In this document: positions 53,101 to 63,300 of the stretch, in pieces
Layout: each line of letters begins with the position of its first letter
Numbering within the stretch: position 1 is the stretch's first letter
Source: Asparagopsis taxiformis
Lineage: Eukaryota; Rhodophyta; Florideophyceae; Bonnemaisoniales; Bonnemaisoniaceae
Reading direction: 5' to 3'
Assembly (NCBI GenBank): GCA_030407315.1
Contig: JALQPE010000342.1
Span: 1-64,000, forward strand
DNA length: 64,000 nt
Position numbers and translations under genes: made by a program
Notes under the pieces: model-generated
Told to the model about the DNA's origin: nothing
Seen by the model: the letters and a program-made list of their open reading frames with translations, nothing else
Databases searched by the model: none

Positions 53101-54820
53101 GCCTAGATTTTGTAATGATACCCTGTGTCTGTGGTATTAGCTGGACTCTCATTGGCTCAACTTTGGCTGGCGGATCATTTCCGAGGCGTATGCGGAAAAC
53201 ATCACGGAAGCTGTGCATGACTTTTTGAAGATCGTTGACTCCTTTAGATGACATGCCATTATCAACAGCATTTTGTAGCATTTTAGAGAATGCTGCCTGC
53301 ACGTCTTCTTCCTTGTCCATACCTATCTCCAGAAATATGGATTTGTCATCACATGTTTCATCTGCATTGTCTCCGTTATGATATACCCCATTTTCAGATA
53401 ACAGACGAGCAACACTTCCATCTGGATATTCACTTCCAGCTAGAAGATCTTCTGCATCCACTTGTCCATTAAATGTCTCGCACGCAGCAGCTAGTGCTGC
53501 TCTGGCATCTAGTCCGAGCGCTCTTAGGAGGTCTCTGCATATCAAAGGTTCGTTGGCGTGGCGGGTTACAACATGCCAGGTGACATTCCTTATCGTCAGC
53601 GACGATGCGTGTCTGACATTTAGCTGAATGTCCAGAGTGACTGACTTGTCGCATTCCACGAAAACTTTTCTTCCTTCCATATCCTCACTGACTGCCATCT
53701 CAAATTTCTTGTTTGTGTTGAAATTCTCGATGCGCATCCTTGCACCTTTCTCCAATAGTTTGGAAAACAAATCAGGTGGCATCAAATTTATGCAACTGCC
53801 TATGTCAGCGCATGCTGGTCGTACTACGACGTTGGCAAAGATAGTCTCTACCATGTGACTGTCATCAGGTCGCTGATGTATGACTTTTCGCGTCATCTTC
53901 ACAGTATTATCCTTTGTAGGGCGTCTCTTCTTCTGTCTCCATTCGCTCATCAATCTTGGCTTATCTTCTTCAGCCGTGTTCTTGCAATGACGAAGGTAAT
54001 GGCGGAGGTTGCAGTTCGGGTTAATGCATCGCGGTAGATTATCGGATGACTGTGCTGCTCTTTCTGAGCTTTGCTTTGTGAGAGGCTGGCCGGCATATCT
54101 GTCAGGCCGTTTAGATCTTGATAGATGTGAGCTATTGCTCATAACTGCTGACTCCTGAGCACGCTCGATAATTTCTGCTTGCTCTGAAACATATTTGAGA
54201 AACCCTTTCCAATTGGTCTTGAGTTCTGGCATAAACTCAAAGTCGTTCTGTATTTGTAGTTTAAGCGATTTCGGGTGTAGACGCAGCGTGAATAGTTTCG
54301 ACGCCATGGTTGGATTCCTATTTTTGAAATCACTGCAACCAATGTCTTCTAGTTGTCTGTTGAAGTCGATAGCGAGTTGATAAACTCTTGACTTTGCACT
54401 CCGAATCTTCATGTTCATGCGAATACAATTGACTGCATTTGTAATTGCTGTCGAGTTCACACATGTAGTCATCTGTGAAAAAGCAATTTGTTCAATACAC
54501 TTCTTGATGTGCACATCTGATATATATCGTATATCAGTTCCTGGCGCTATATTGTCAAAGAATCCAAATTCAAACATAGATGATAGAACTGTAGGATCGA
54601 TTGACACTCGATATGATGCAGGCTTGATAGAATGTCCATCCGCGTTATTTTGGGACATTTGCATTTCATATCTGTCTCTGTCGCGTAGAAATTTGATTGC
54701 ATCAGCTGGATCTATAGATTCCAGTATCGGGTGAGATATTGTCTCGAAAATGGCAGGCGGGCAGGTCTTGCTCCTTCCATTATAATGGCTGCCGTTAGAA
54801 GTATCTCCATGGACTTCCAT
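50168..54820 (-). CDS. Ty3-D Gag-Pol, single 1550-aa ORF
   Basis: The start is taken at the ATG at 54820 (MEVHGDTSNGSHY); the frame is open upstream into the LTR. Order: Gag helices (PPAIFETISHPILESIDPAD); knuckle C-INPN-C-NLR-H-YLRH-C (about 263-277); protease-type site ADIGSC (D about 339); RT with AAIDFCSGYWQLPL, TRTPQGAKNSACNFQ and, at 720-723, WQND where relatives have WLDD; RNase H (FTDASDNFWAAVV, YTDHRNLLFVY); integrase (HCGYSGHRGTES, CIHC; core D in HFDYLYMGRG, D in WVSDQGSHF, E in NGAVERCCKE); C-terminal chromodomain-like segment (YKVCVEWEGLPDTCDYTWEP). A single fused frame implies protein-level control of the Gag:Pol ratio. Asn in place of the first Asp of xxDD should abolish polymerase activity. 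Confidence 0.92.
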   Translation of the reverse strand: MEVHGDTSNGSHYNGRSKTCPPAIFETISHPILESIDPADAIKFLRDRDRYEMQMSQNNADGHSIKPASYRVSIDPTVLSSMFEFGFFDNIAPGTDIRYISDVHIKKCIEQIAFSQMTTCVNSTAITNAVNCIRMNMKIRSAKSRVYQLAIDFNRQLEDIGCSDFKNRNPTMASKLFTLRLHPKSLKLQIQNDFEFMPELKTNWKGFLKYVSEQAEIIERAQESAVMSNSSHLSRSKRPDRYAGQPLTKQSSERAAQSSDNLPRCINPNCNLRHYLRHCKNTAEEDKPRLMSEWRQKKRRPTKDNTVKMTRKVIHQRPDDSHMVETIFANVVVRPACADIGSCINLMPPDLFSKLLEKGARMRIENFNTNKKFEMAVSEDMEGRKVFVECDKSVTLDIQLNVRHASSLTIRNVTWHVVTRHANEPLICRDLLRALGLDARAALAAACETFNGQVDAEDLLAGSEYPDGSVARLLSENGVYHNGDNADETCDDKSIFLEIGMDKEEDVQAAFSKMLQNAVDNGMSSKGVNDLQKVMHSFRDVFRIRLGNDPPAKVEPMRVQLIPQTQGIITKSRRYSPDQREYMKRFLIRAKNYGFIKENRNATWAAAPLLVPKPKSNKFRLTFDYRPVNAATLSTGWPMPHLESECADFAGSKCFAAIDFCSGYWQLPLHEDSQSALSFITHEGIWQPTRTPQGAKNSACNFQSRVEPCFISIRQNVKAWQNDFIIHHSDEQGLIQTLEHFLQICRTRNLKISATKSTLFTTSVKWCGRLIDQFGVKYDPRNLSGLQNVTMPETAGELSQYIHCLQWMSQSIPDFANRISIMRDVLEEAYNITGKRNKRSIASIPLRNLSWGRKHEILFQELQESLRQSVTLAHPNPEMQICIFTDASDNFWAAVVTQCITDELNKPLESQKHQPLAFLSSAFKDSELHWSTYEKEGFSIYQVFKRMDYLLLGKNPSHVYTDHRNLLFVYNPLSMEPAMGRHVVNKVQRWALYLSRFQYTIEHISGESNIMADIMTRWFAGYRKKKIASRVTSIRKTKHIAQDIVQSPLSQSFIWPNMDTIQASQQEHIAEVPEGGKINEIPIMIMNKIWIPRQDLELQMKLLVISHCGYSGHRGTESTLSILTEKYWWETMQNDCKMFVKSCIHCIMSRTGNRIPRPLGHNEIALRPNHVLHFDYLYMGRGNTGERYVLVLRDGFSSYTWLCTSKGADTETVATNIAKWIHTFSTMEIWVSDQGSHFKNNVMHALASKYHIRHHFTVAYSPWSNGAVERCCKEVLRATTALISEMRLAPQDWPEIIQVVQKVINESPVERLGRRADGVYRSPLEVMTGIKPSRADSNYIMEKEISVTLKECQRTVKIEELQSALTDMHKILSKKISKSRERHIKIHNARTNIVKPSFNIGDFVLVRRAQDKGHKLSFKWQGPKRITRVINSLVYEVTSLIKNQTETVHATRMCIYRNDLDGVPPSKELLTHAEHTETQYEDIKCLKQLKKVGEEYKVCVEWEGLPDTCDYTWEPIDNLHEDVPELLIKFLKDENTAMAKKAIKWITHSK

Positions 54821-54890
54821 TCTTCTTTCACACTTGTTTTCGACGCCGTGTCTCGTTCCGGCCGGAAATGTGTTAGTACAGATATATATC

Positions 54891-55291
54891 TGTAAACCAG
54901 TGTCAACTTCCTGAGAGAATCTCAGATACGAGGCAGCAGGGTCCAAGTGTGTTCCAAGAAGCGCTGGAATTAGTGGAAATGTTCAGTCTTTATTAAGGCT
55001 GATGTGTCAGTAGGTTAGAACCTCTGATGGCTGGTGTGTTCTCTCTCACTTCTCTCCCCTTTGTCTGCTCAAGGCAGACCTACTATATATACTATTCTAT
55101 TCATCATTCCGTTACTCTATTCAAATGACTGTGAACCATCTGCGTATTTGAAAGTGACGGTTATTCACCTCATCACATTATCAACCACACATTAGAATGT
55201 GTGCACGTTATTATGGCTTGTAGCCTTCCGTTGAAATAATTTCCATCTTTGAATATTCCCGAGCTTGTATTGCAATTTGCAAATGTCTACA
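54891..55291 (-). repeat. Ty3-D 5' LTR
   Basis: 401 bp, one base shorter than 49725-50126 and otherwise the same by eye. Confidence 0.95.
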
Positions 55292-55295
55292 AAAT

Positions 55296-55952
55296 CCAAA
55301 CAATACACAACACTAGAGATCGTCAGTAGTTTACACGGATGTGAACTCTGTTACTTACAGCACCAAGAGACCACGAACGACCAAGTACAGATCATGTCAA
55401 GGTGTGAGCTCGCGGGAGATGCGGCCCCATTTTCACGTCAAAATGATCCTTCCCTGGTCATCATCTTCAGCATTGCGTCCGGACTGCGCGAAAGGACAGC
55501 CTCTCCAGCGCTTTACTTCAGCACCGTTTCTTTGAGCGACGGCATCCAAAGCAATTATTCTTTGTCAAACAACGAATAAGTTGGCCCCCAAGCTACGAAT
55601 AATAGGGGTTACCGAGTAGCGTAACCCATACCCATGTAATGAGGGATAGCTTCATGAGAGAATAGCGACCAGCAGAATCAGAAGACGGCAGGAATGTGTT
55701 CACCTAGACTCGGAAATTAACCCTGACAAGTCCGTAGCTGAACTACCAACTGGCAATAAGTTTGGACACCTTTTCTAGCATAGTTGTAAACCTGTAATGT
55801 CCAATTTGGACAATAAGAAATGTTGCAAGTGAAATCCCGTCTCTAGTCCCCGATTGATCCGTGCCAGAGTTTCAATGATTTCTCACCTGCTTCCGTACTT
55901 CTAATGCTTTCCACCAGAACTGGAGCCATAATGTAAAGTAGTACCATTGAAA
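55296..55952. other. Intergenic, no gene recognised
   Basis: Only short, weak frames. Confidence 0.4.
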
Positions 55953-56414
55953 ATGAAGTTTGTGAGACCAGATGTCCTTGAATTCCAACTCCTTCCATTT
56001 CAGTCACTCCTACCCAACAAGGAAGGAGTCATCGGCACGGAAGGAGCTGGAGAAAAGGAAAATTTTCAGACAACGATACATCAGGAGAGGGTGGTTCACT
56101 TTTCAAACCAGCATGGACTAACCCATTACGCTGATCCCAATCACCGTTCAATTCTATCGACTGAAAACGTCAAGACTGGCGTCTTTCAACTGATGGCTCA
56201 GATGAAAGACGCCCGTCGTGGCGTTTTCGCCTTCGATAAGAGCGAATGTGAGAACATTTCATTTTGTCGATGCCCGAGACGTAACTGTGAGGCCAGAGCA
56301 ATCGCCCAGATGTATGTCGCGCCCAAGTTTTACCAAGATGACACGGATGCTGCACATTTCCAGACACGTGCGCAGGAAAATAAAGTGATATATCATCTGC
56401 CGGACATTCGGTAG
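55953..56414 (+). CDS. Hypothetical protein, 153 aa
   Basis: Begins at an ATG (MKFVRPDVLEFQLLPFQSLL) and ends TAG at 56412. The second half carries a small Cys cluster (ECENISFCRCPRRNCEARAI) and then IAQMYVAPKFYQDD. No signal peptide or membrane segment is evident and no family is recognised. It could be an exon of a longer gene or a gene fragment. A CTGGTC/GACCAG hairpin lies downstream near 56580. Confidence 0.35.
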   Translation: MKFVRPDVLEFQLLPFQSLLPNKEGVIGTEGAGEKENFQTTIHQERVVHFSNQHGLTHYADPNHRSILSTENVKTGVFQLMAQMKDARRGVFAFDKSECENISFCRCPRRNCEARAIAQMYVAPKFYQDDTDAAHFQTRAQENKVIYHLPDIR

Positions 56415-58483
56415 AGCGGTGTCACAGAATTGGAACTGTCGATTTCCCGCTCGTCATTCCAACATTTTATCAACCGTGACATCACTCGCCACGGAGCCTG
56501 TGGCGATGAGCTGCGGTTGTTCGGAGCCTATATACGACGGCGCACTGCAGTAATGTCACTGCTTCTTCATATATTTCACTGGTCTTGACGACCAGTGTCA
56601 CTTGGATGAACTATAATAGACACACCGTTCGGGACATGCACAAGTGACGAAAGCGTAGTTCGATTGTACGCAAGCTGTGACACCTTCGTCACGTGAGCTT
56701 ACCCTCAACTTGGAAGACGTGATGAGCGTCGCGTTCGACACGAAACGTCTACGCTCAATTTACACCATTCTCTCAACTCTTTAGGTCACTCATCTATAAT
56801 TACTGCTCATGTTTGAAACAAATGTTACTTCTCTCCGTAACACCTCGACTCGAGGTGCAAACTGCTACAACGTGTTGCTGTATGGAGAACGAATCAGGTC
56901 GTTCGGGGCCTACAAGTCCTGGAATGATGTCACATGTCAGAGGAACATTTTAGCTTTACCGGCCCAAGTAGCACGACATCTTATTCGCCTTCCATCCACT
57001 GCTCAGAGAGTATGCATCCATGTTTGTCTTGCTGAAGGGCCGAATACACTTCTATAACCAAGAAAGGACTTCTTGACTATAGTTCCTGATTTCATTCCCG
57101 TCTGTGAAGTACCCGAACCTCCAATTGCGGAATCCAAGAGATGGAATATAACATATCTACGCTCATTACATCTTACATCTAGCACGTATGCCCGTTGAAA
57201 TTGACCTTTTTTCTCGCCTAATCCTCGCAAGCTTTCTTGCCTACGGGTCCCTAAGGATTCTACTGAACCACTCTAGTGGCGAGACGGTACGGTCTTCAAA
57301 GTCACTTATCGTCCATTTATTATCGGAATCGACGGTCGCGCTTAGTGAATAGTTGCGTGTCTGTTTTCGCCGGGGCTATCCTCCTTCAAATAGCAATATT
57401 TAGGCATTTTACAGTCTTCTTCACTCAACGGATCGCGGCCATCCATTCATATGCGCCGCAGAAAAAAATGACAAGCTAGCTCCAACAGACACGTACTCTA
57501 CCGTCATGATTTCTTTTCACTCTGAATAGAAGAGTCCTGTAATGAACGCTAGATGAGAGAAAATAACCCCTCACTGTCTTCCTTATTTCGCACCGACCAG
57601 TATGGTGCTCAGTTTTGCCCTGGCCCCACAAAAGGATATTCTGTGGATATATAGGTCCCTTTTTTGGATAGTAGAGGAGCTGAGTATTTATCTTTCTGTT
57701 CCAGCTGCATCGTACTATCATATCGGAAGGGACGGTCTTCCCCATATATTGACGAAGTGCGACCGGCAATCAGTGTCGGGTACCCACTGTGATATAGATA
57801 ACAAGACATGTTCTCTTTGGACTAGGCTTTGCATCATTCTGAGAACACAGGGTTTTCCAAACGAAACTTTCGTTTTGCGTCAGGTTTTTCCAAGCGACAA
57901 TTGACAACTTGATCGTATTTGTCCAGAAGCACTCTAAACTTGAGTGAAAGCTCATTTTACCAGATGTTAATAGAAGTGAGCGGATATTTTCCATTGCGAA
58001 AGGGCATTGCTTCTGGAGTGTACTTGATAACTCATCTTTTTTGTTATAACGTGTAAGGCTTCCATATCAGTTTGCCGGCAAGTGGCAGACAGAACATTTC
58101 TAGAATACTCCTCGGTCCTCTTCAAGCGAATACGTATCGATTGTACTGACGTTGTCCCGAGCTGATAACGACACTCATGCTATATTCGACTCTGCAACGT
58201 TAGTGTGTGGTATGTTCAGCATGGGCCAGATGCGAATTCGCACTTCGCATACTCTATTCGAGTAGACGTTGTTTCAGGTTTTGAAGAATGACAGAGGCTC
58301 GCAAAGACCCTCTCAGAGGGGCTCGACGGAGAGAGGTCTTGGGCCCTGTCTAGGAAACGGATAGAGTAGGAGTAGTGCCTATTGCAATACTCTGAATACA
58401 ATTTCACAAACCCTAGATCTTCGCTTCATGACTACTGACAGAAAATACATCTCCGCATAGTTCGTGCCATTCTTACCGTGGCA
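56415..58483. other. Intergenic, no confident gene
   Basis: A small ATG-started frame at 56809-57057 (82 aa, NVLLYGERIRSFGAYKSW) is too weak to call. No repeats or RNA genes seen. Confidence 0.35.
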
Positions 58484-58493
58484 TTATTTAAAG
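58484..58493 (+). promoter_or_regulatory. TATA-like box of the Cys-rich protein gene
   Basis: TTATTTAAAG, 79 bp before the ATG at 58572. The position fits a core promoter. Confidence 0.4.
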
Positions 58494-58571
58494 CTGATAA
58501 GATCCATCTCCAGAGGAATCCTCTGCTTCATAGGCACAGTCATCTCAGCGACTGAACTAGACCAACTGAAA

Positions 58572-59900
58572 ATGAATTGCAACAGCCACGCAGTTTTTGT
58601 TCTGCTCATCCTAGCAGCCGTTCTTCCGGAGGTAATTACAGGTGCGCCCACCTCCGAGATAGCAAGTTTGAAGACATCTTCCCGTCAGACTGTCGGATGC
58701 ACAGGACGATGTTTCGCAAGGGTGCAAAATGCTAATCGTGACTGCCGTCGAGGCATTGCCGCTGGCAACGAATGCATCGTAAGGAGGGGCTGTCCGAGGG
58801 GAAACAGGAGGCCTGGGTTCCAATGCATTTTCATCCGTCCTGCTCCTCCCGCGCAACCACTTGTGAATGCTGCCGATGGAACTTGCCCGAATAGATGCTT
58901 CACCCCGAGTACGGCTTCCGCAGCAAACATTGTGACCGCCCAGAGTTCTGCACAGATGGACTGCACCGGGAGGAATCCCCCATGCATCGTCCGGCCTTGT
59001 TCAGCCACACCGATTAACGGATTTATTTGTGCGAGAGCCTGTCCAGGCATCTGTCGTGCTTCTCAGCAAATGGCAGCGAATGACTGCTCACTCGCTGTTC
59101 GCTGCTCTGTTCAATCATGCATTCTTCCCAGTGGTGCAGGCGGATTTATTTGCGGTGCGCCTCCTGTCTCTGGTGGACCAGTAGTAGCTGTCTCCCCTTC
59201 ACCAACTATGAGCCCTGGAGCAAGCCCCTCGGTGACGTCTTCAGTAACCCCTACTCCAGCCGCATCTCCTTCGGTGACGACCACAGTCAGTCCGACTCCT
59301 ACCATAACAGTGAGCCCAACACCGTCGCCAAGTTGCACCTTCTCTGTCGGTGCGATTGGAGCAGCACCAGCCACAGCCTTCTGCAGGTGTGGGACTAGGA
59401 CAGAGACTGTTACGATTCCCGCTGCGGTTGATAATTTGGGGATGCCTCTCTCTGTTCCAAATGAAGTTACGGGAGGGAACAACTACAGGGATTGTGTGGT
59501 CAGTGACTTGCGGGCCCTTTGTAGTTTCGACCAAATCGGTATTTTCTCATCCACCGGAACTACACGGGTGGAAAACTGCTGTACTCGAAACCGCGTGGAC
59601 GGAATGGGTCTGGACAGAGTTACAAATCAATGCAAGATCGGAGATGGATGTGAACCGGTGACCATGTTAGCAACCACCGCTCTTGTCATGAACGGGGCGA
59701 TGATAACCTGTAGATGTTCTGGAATGGAAGCGATGGTCGAGTTGCTCAACGTTGTCTCAACTTCTGGTGCAGAGATTCCGGACATTCCTGCCGGTCAAGG
59801 TGTAGCGTATTCTCAGTCCTATCACAATCGAACACTACGACAACAAATCATTTGGACAACACTTCTTGTGCACCGTGAACAGCGAGTGCTGTTCCTGTGA
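58572..59900 (+). CDS. Secreted Cys-rich modular protein with Ser/Thr/Pro linker, 3' end disrupted
   Basis: The ATG at 58572 gives a clear signal peptide (SHAVFVLLILAAVLPEVITG, residues 5-24). Three Cys-rich modules follow at about 42-87, 102-153 and 157-194, each with a C-x2-3-C start and a later GF-x-C (CTGRCFARV...GFQCIF; CPNRCFTP...GFICA; CPGICRAS...GFICG). Next is a Ser/Thr/Pro linker (about 205-254, SPTP repeats), then another Cys-rich part (CRCGTRTETV, ENCCTRNRVDG, TCRCSG). The last 30 codons as read are uncharacteristic and stop at the LTR border. The +1 frame from about 59822 gives FLCTVNSECCSC, suggesting a frame lesion before the Ty3-E insertion. Extracellular or cell-wall role is inference; no family recognised. 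Confidence 0.7.
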   Translation: MNCNSHAVFVLLILAAVLPEVITGAPTSEIASLKTSSRQTVGCTGRCFARVQNANRDCRRGIAAGNECIVRRGCPRGNRRPGFQCIFIRPAPPAQPLVNAADGTCPNRCFTPSTASAANIVTAQSSAQMDCTGRNPPCIVRPCSATPINGFICARACPGICRASQQMAANDCSLAVRCSVQSCILPSGAGGFICGAPPVSGGPVVAVSPSPTMSPGASPSVTSSVTPTPAASPSVTTTVSPTPTITVSPTPSPSCTFSVGAIGAAPATAFCRCGTRTETVTIPAAVDNLGMPLSVPNEVTGGNNYRDCVVSDLRALCSFDQIGIFSSTGTTRVENCCTRNRVDGMGLDRVTNQCKIGDGCEPVTMLATTALVMNGAMITCRCSGMEAMVELLNVVSTSGAEIPDIPAGQGVAYSQSYHNRTLRQQIIWTTLLVHREQRVLFL

Positions 59901-60252
59901 CACTTTGTCACCGGAGACACAACAGCTACATACGGACAATGCGAAGCGAACTGTCTCCCCGAGACAGCGCTACTTACCTCGGCAAAGCGACACCTCATGG
60001 AAGTAGACTGACTGTCTCGTAAAGACAGCGGCGACGACGTAGAAACTTAGGGCAACTCATAGACCATCGTGAGAGGATTTCTTAGTTGTATTTAAGGACG
60101 TCTCAACTACTGGACTCAATAAAGAAGGCATGGAACCACTGCCATCACTACCGCACAAGGGAAGAACTACAGTGATCACTTTACTTCTCGAAGCGCGAAC
60201 TAAGCCGCTCAAAGACGTGTGGTATTGCACCACTCGTTGCTGTTCCGACACA
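59896..60252 (+). repeat. Ty3-E 5' LTR candidate
   Basis: 357 bp starting TGTGACACTTTGTCACCGG (with a GTGAC/GTCAC dyad) and ending CCGACACA. It contains a TATA-like TATTTAAGG near 60090 and AATAAA near 60119, spaced like an LTR promoter and polyadenylation signal. CC-TGGAAGAAACC follows and may be the primer site. Without the second LTR the borders are provisional. Confidence 0.55.
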
Positions 60253-60318
60253 CCTGGAAGAAACCTCTAGGACCATTGGTTGGGAACATATAACGAATTG
60301 AATTTTGTATCCATCACT

Positions 60319-63300
60319 ATGTCAATGGAATCAGAGACTACGGGTGTAGACACACGAAAAACACCCAATGTATCCATCAACGTTGATCACCCGCGGCTGA
60401 TCAAACAAGATGCAAATTCGATTCGCATATTCTTACGACTATACGATCAATATGCTAACGAAGTATTAGCTAAGGCTACACAGCTCTCCAGTCCCGAACA
60501 GCTGGTTGGAGAGGCTGCAAGGCCTGTTGATTTAAAATTCTGTGTGGAACCCGAGTACCTGGAATCGGCAATCGCATTGGGATTTATCCCAGGCGCCCTT
60601 TCCTACCGCCAGCTTGATGATTCCACATTGCGTGCATTTTTAGAAGAAAGAGCTGAAGAATGCAAAGAATCAGTCACCCTGTCATCGCTGGACAGTCTCG
60701 TGTCTAAGAATTTAAAAATGGATATGCATGACGCATCTGCAGTATCACGAATGCAATTACTGTTTGTGTCCTACCATACATTATTGCGTCAAAATGGCCT
60801 CTTATGGGTAATGGAAACGTCCCCGAAGGTAGCTGTAAATCATGTACTATCGGCTATCCGTCCTAAGGCGATGCAGAACAGGCTGAAGGACGATCTTTCT
60901 TTCGCCCACAGCAGGCTCAGGAAGGACTTCAAGGGTTTCATGGAACATGCGATGCGACTAGCTGAAGCGTTCCAGCTTCTTGATACCGGCCACAGCAGCC
61001 ATACTAGCGAAAACGGTACACATGGCTCGAAGAGAGCCAACAAAAACTCCACAAAGGTGGGAGAAAACAAGTCAGTGACGAAACCAAGCAGGATTGCTCG
61101 GTACGCCCCGCTCTGTCCATTCAAGCTGTGCGTCCCGCATGGCAGAAGGCATTATATACAAGACTGCCCTGCGTCCAATGAGGAGCAGAAGCGAGAAATG
61201 CGGCGAGAATTGGCCGAGCGCAAGGCCAGAGACGGACCGGCACACTCTACAAGAGCTCGTAGCGCTGCAAAAGAACAAGGAAAACCAACTGTCTCTGGAC
61301 GTCTTAGCAAGAGACATGAATTTTCATCAGGAAGAAGTATTGGAGGCTGCAAAATAACTGTCTCGAATGGAGTTACGGCTATAGACACTCAAGGACGTTG
61401 TGATGATGGCAGCGACGACAGCTTGGCATCACGACGCGTTGCAGAAAACGCCGCTGCACGTGGAATTGGTACAATAGAAAGTATCAAGCCAGTTACACTA
61501 CAAGTGGCACTGCGAAAAGGGAAGAAAGCGGAAACATTTAGGTTTTCGAGAGCATGGAAAGTACCTCGAACTGTCCTAAATCTATCTTCCGGACCATTGG
61601 CACTCCTTAACGCCTCCTTTCTAGTGCCAGATGATGAGCTGGCATGCGAGGAGCTACTTTTGGGGCAGCCCATACTTCGACACCTGCGAATTGACTCGCA
61701 AACTTTACTGGAAATGCATCGTGTGGCGCTTGATGGATCAGATTGCTCACCAGTCGGGAATCCTACTGTCCCCTCAGGTGGCGGTAAACTCAGCCGCCTC
61801 ATGGTCGCCCGAATCAATCGAGTAGACAATGGCGCGATTACAGACGAGGAGAATTGTTCTGTAACATCGCCTGGGAATATGCGGAAAAGACTTGACTACT
61901 TTACTCTACAGAACGAGCCCGATCCGTTCCCTGACCCGTGTTTACTAGATACTGCTGATAGCGAACAGCAGGAGGAGACTGCAAAAGCCGTAAGCGACAT
62001 GATTACTCGTGCACACGACTCCGGTTTGCCGGAAAAATATCGTCGAAAGCTCGAGTCAATAGTGTACGCCCACTTTGACGTTTTTCGAATTGGCCTGTCT
62101 TCCGGACCACCTGCAGACCTACCTCCACTGCGCATTACTCTTTCGAGGGATGCCCGCCCAACAAGGGTAAAGTTGCGCAATTATTCGCAACAACAGCACG
62201 AATTCCTAACGGACTTTGTACACAAACTGGTCGAGAAAGGGTTAGCTTATCCAAATCCTACTGCAGCATGGGCTGCTGCGCCCCTTTTGGTACCTAAGCC
62301 CGGCCCGGCCCGATTTAGATTCACGGTTGACTTACGCCCCGTGAACAAATATACCGTCAAACACCAGTATCCAATGCCTAATCTGGAACACGCGATATCC
62401 CAACTCGTGCACTCCCAAGTTTATGCCACGTTTGACCTATCTGCAGGGTACTGGCAACTACCATTACACCCTGCCAGTCAGGAATGCCAATCATTCCTGA
62501 CTCCTGACAATGTATACTCACCAACAAGGGTTCTTCACGGCACCACCAACGCCGTGGCACATCTCCAGTCTGCGCTCACGTCCATCATCCCACCCGACCT
62601 CCGCCCTCATGTACTCATTTGGCTTGATGACATATTAAGCCACCGTTCATCCGTCGACTCGCTATTAGACACCATTGAAGGCATATTTTCGTTGTTTAAG
62701 CAGCGTCATATTCATTTACATCCAGGCAAATGCAATTTGTTTGCAACATCTATCTCTTGGTGTGGTCGTCTTATCTCTAAACACGGAATAAGGTTTGACC
62801 CGAGACGCTTAGATGCTCTCACCTCCATGTCGCCGCCAACTACGGGCGCGCATTTGCAACAATTTCTTTGCGCTATGCAATGGGTGAAGAGTTGCATACC
62901 CAGTTTTGCAGACATCACGAAGTCTCTGCAAGACTTTCTGCAGCAGGTATATACCCATGCCCCAAAACGCACTAAATCGTCTCTTTCTCGCATCTCCCTG
63001 GCTTCTCTCGGATGGGGAGAGGACATGGACAATGCCTTTGAATGCTGTAAGCAAGCACTGTCATCGCAAGTTACCCTCAGCCATCGAGATCCGCAGAAAC
63101 GCTTGTGCGTTTACACTGACGCGTCCGATGAGATATGGTCTGGTATCATTACACAGGTCATCCATACTGACCTAGGGAAACCCCACGCAGAGCAGCAACA
63201 CGAGCCCCTCGCCTTCCTATCCGGCAGTTTCAATAACACACAATTGCGATGGTCCACGTTGGAAAAGGAGTCGTTCGCAATACTGGCAACACTCGAACGA

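Larger units (their letters stand above)
49725..55291 (-). mobile_element. Ty3-D: Ty3/gypsy element with one intact ORF
   Basis: 5.57 kb on the minus strand. LTRs 49725-50126 (402 bp) and 54891-55291 (401 bp) differ by one T in a run, TGTAAACC...GTCTACA. A 4-bp duplication AAAT lies at 49721-49724 and 55292-55295. Same orientation and clade as Ty3-C, 233 bp away. Confidence 0.95.
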
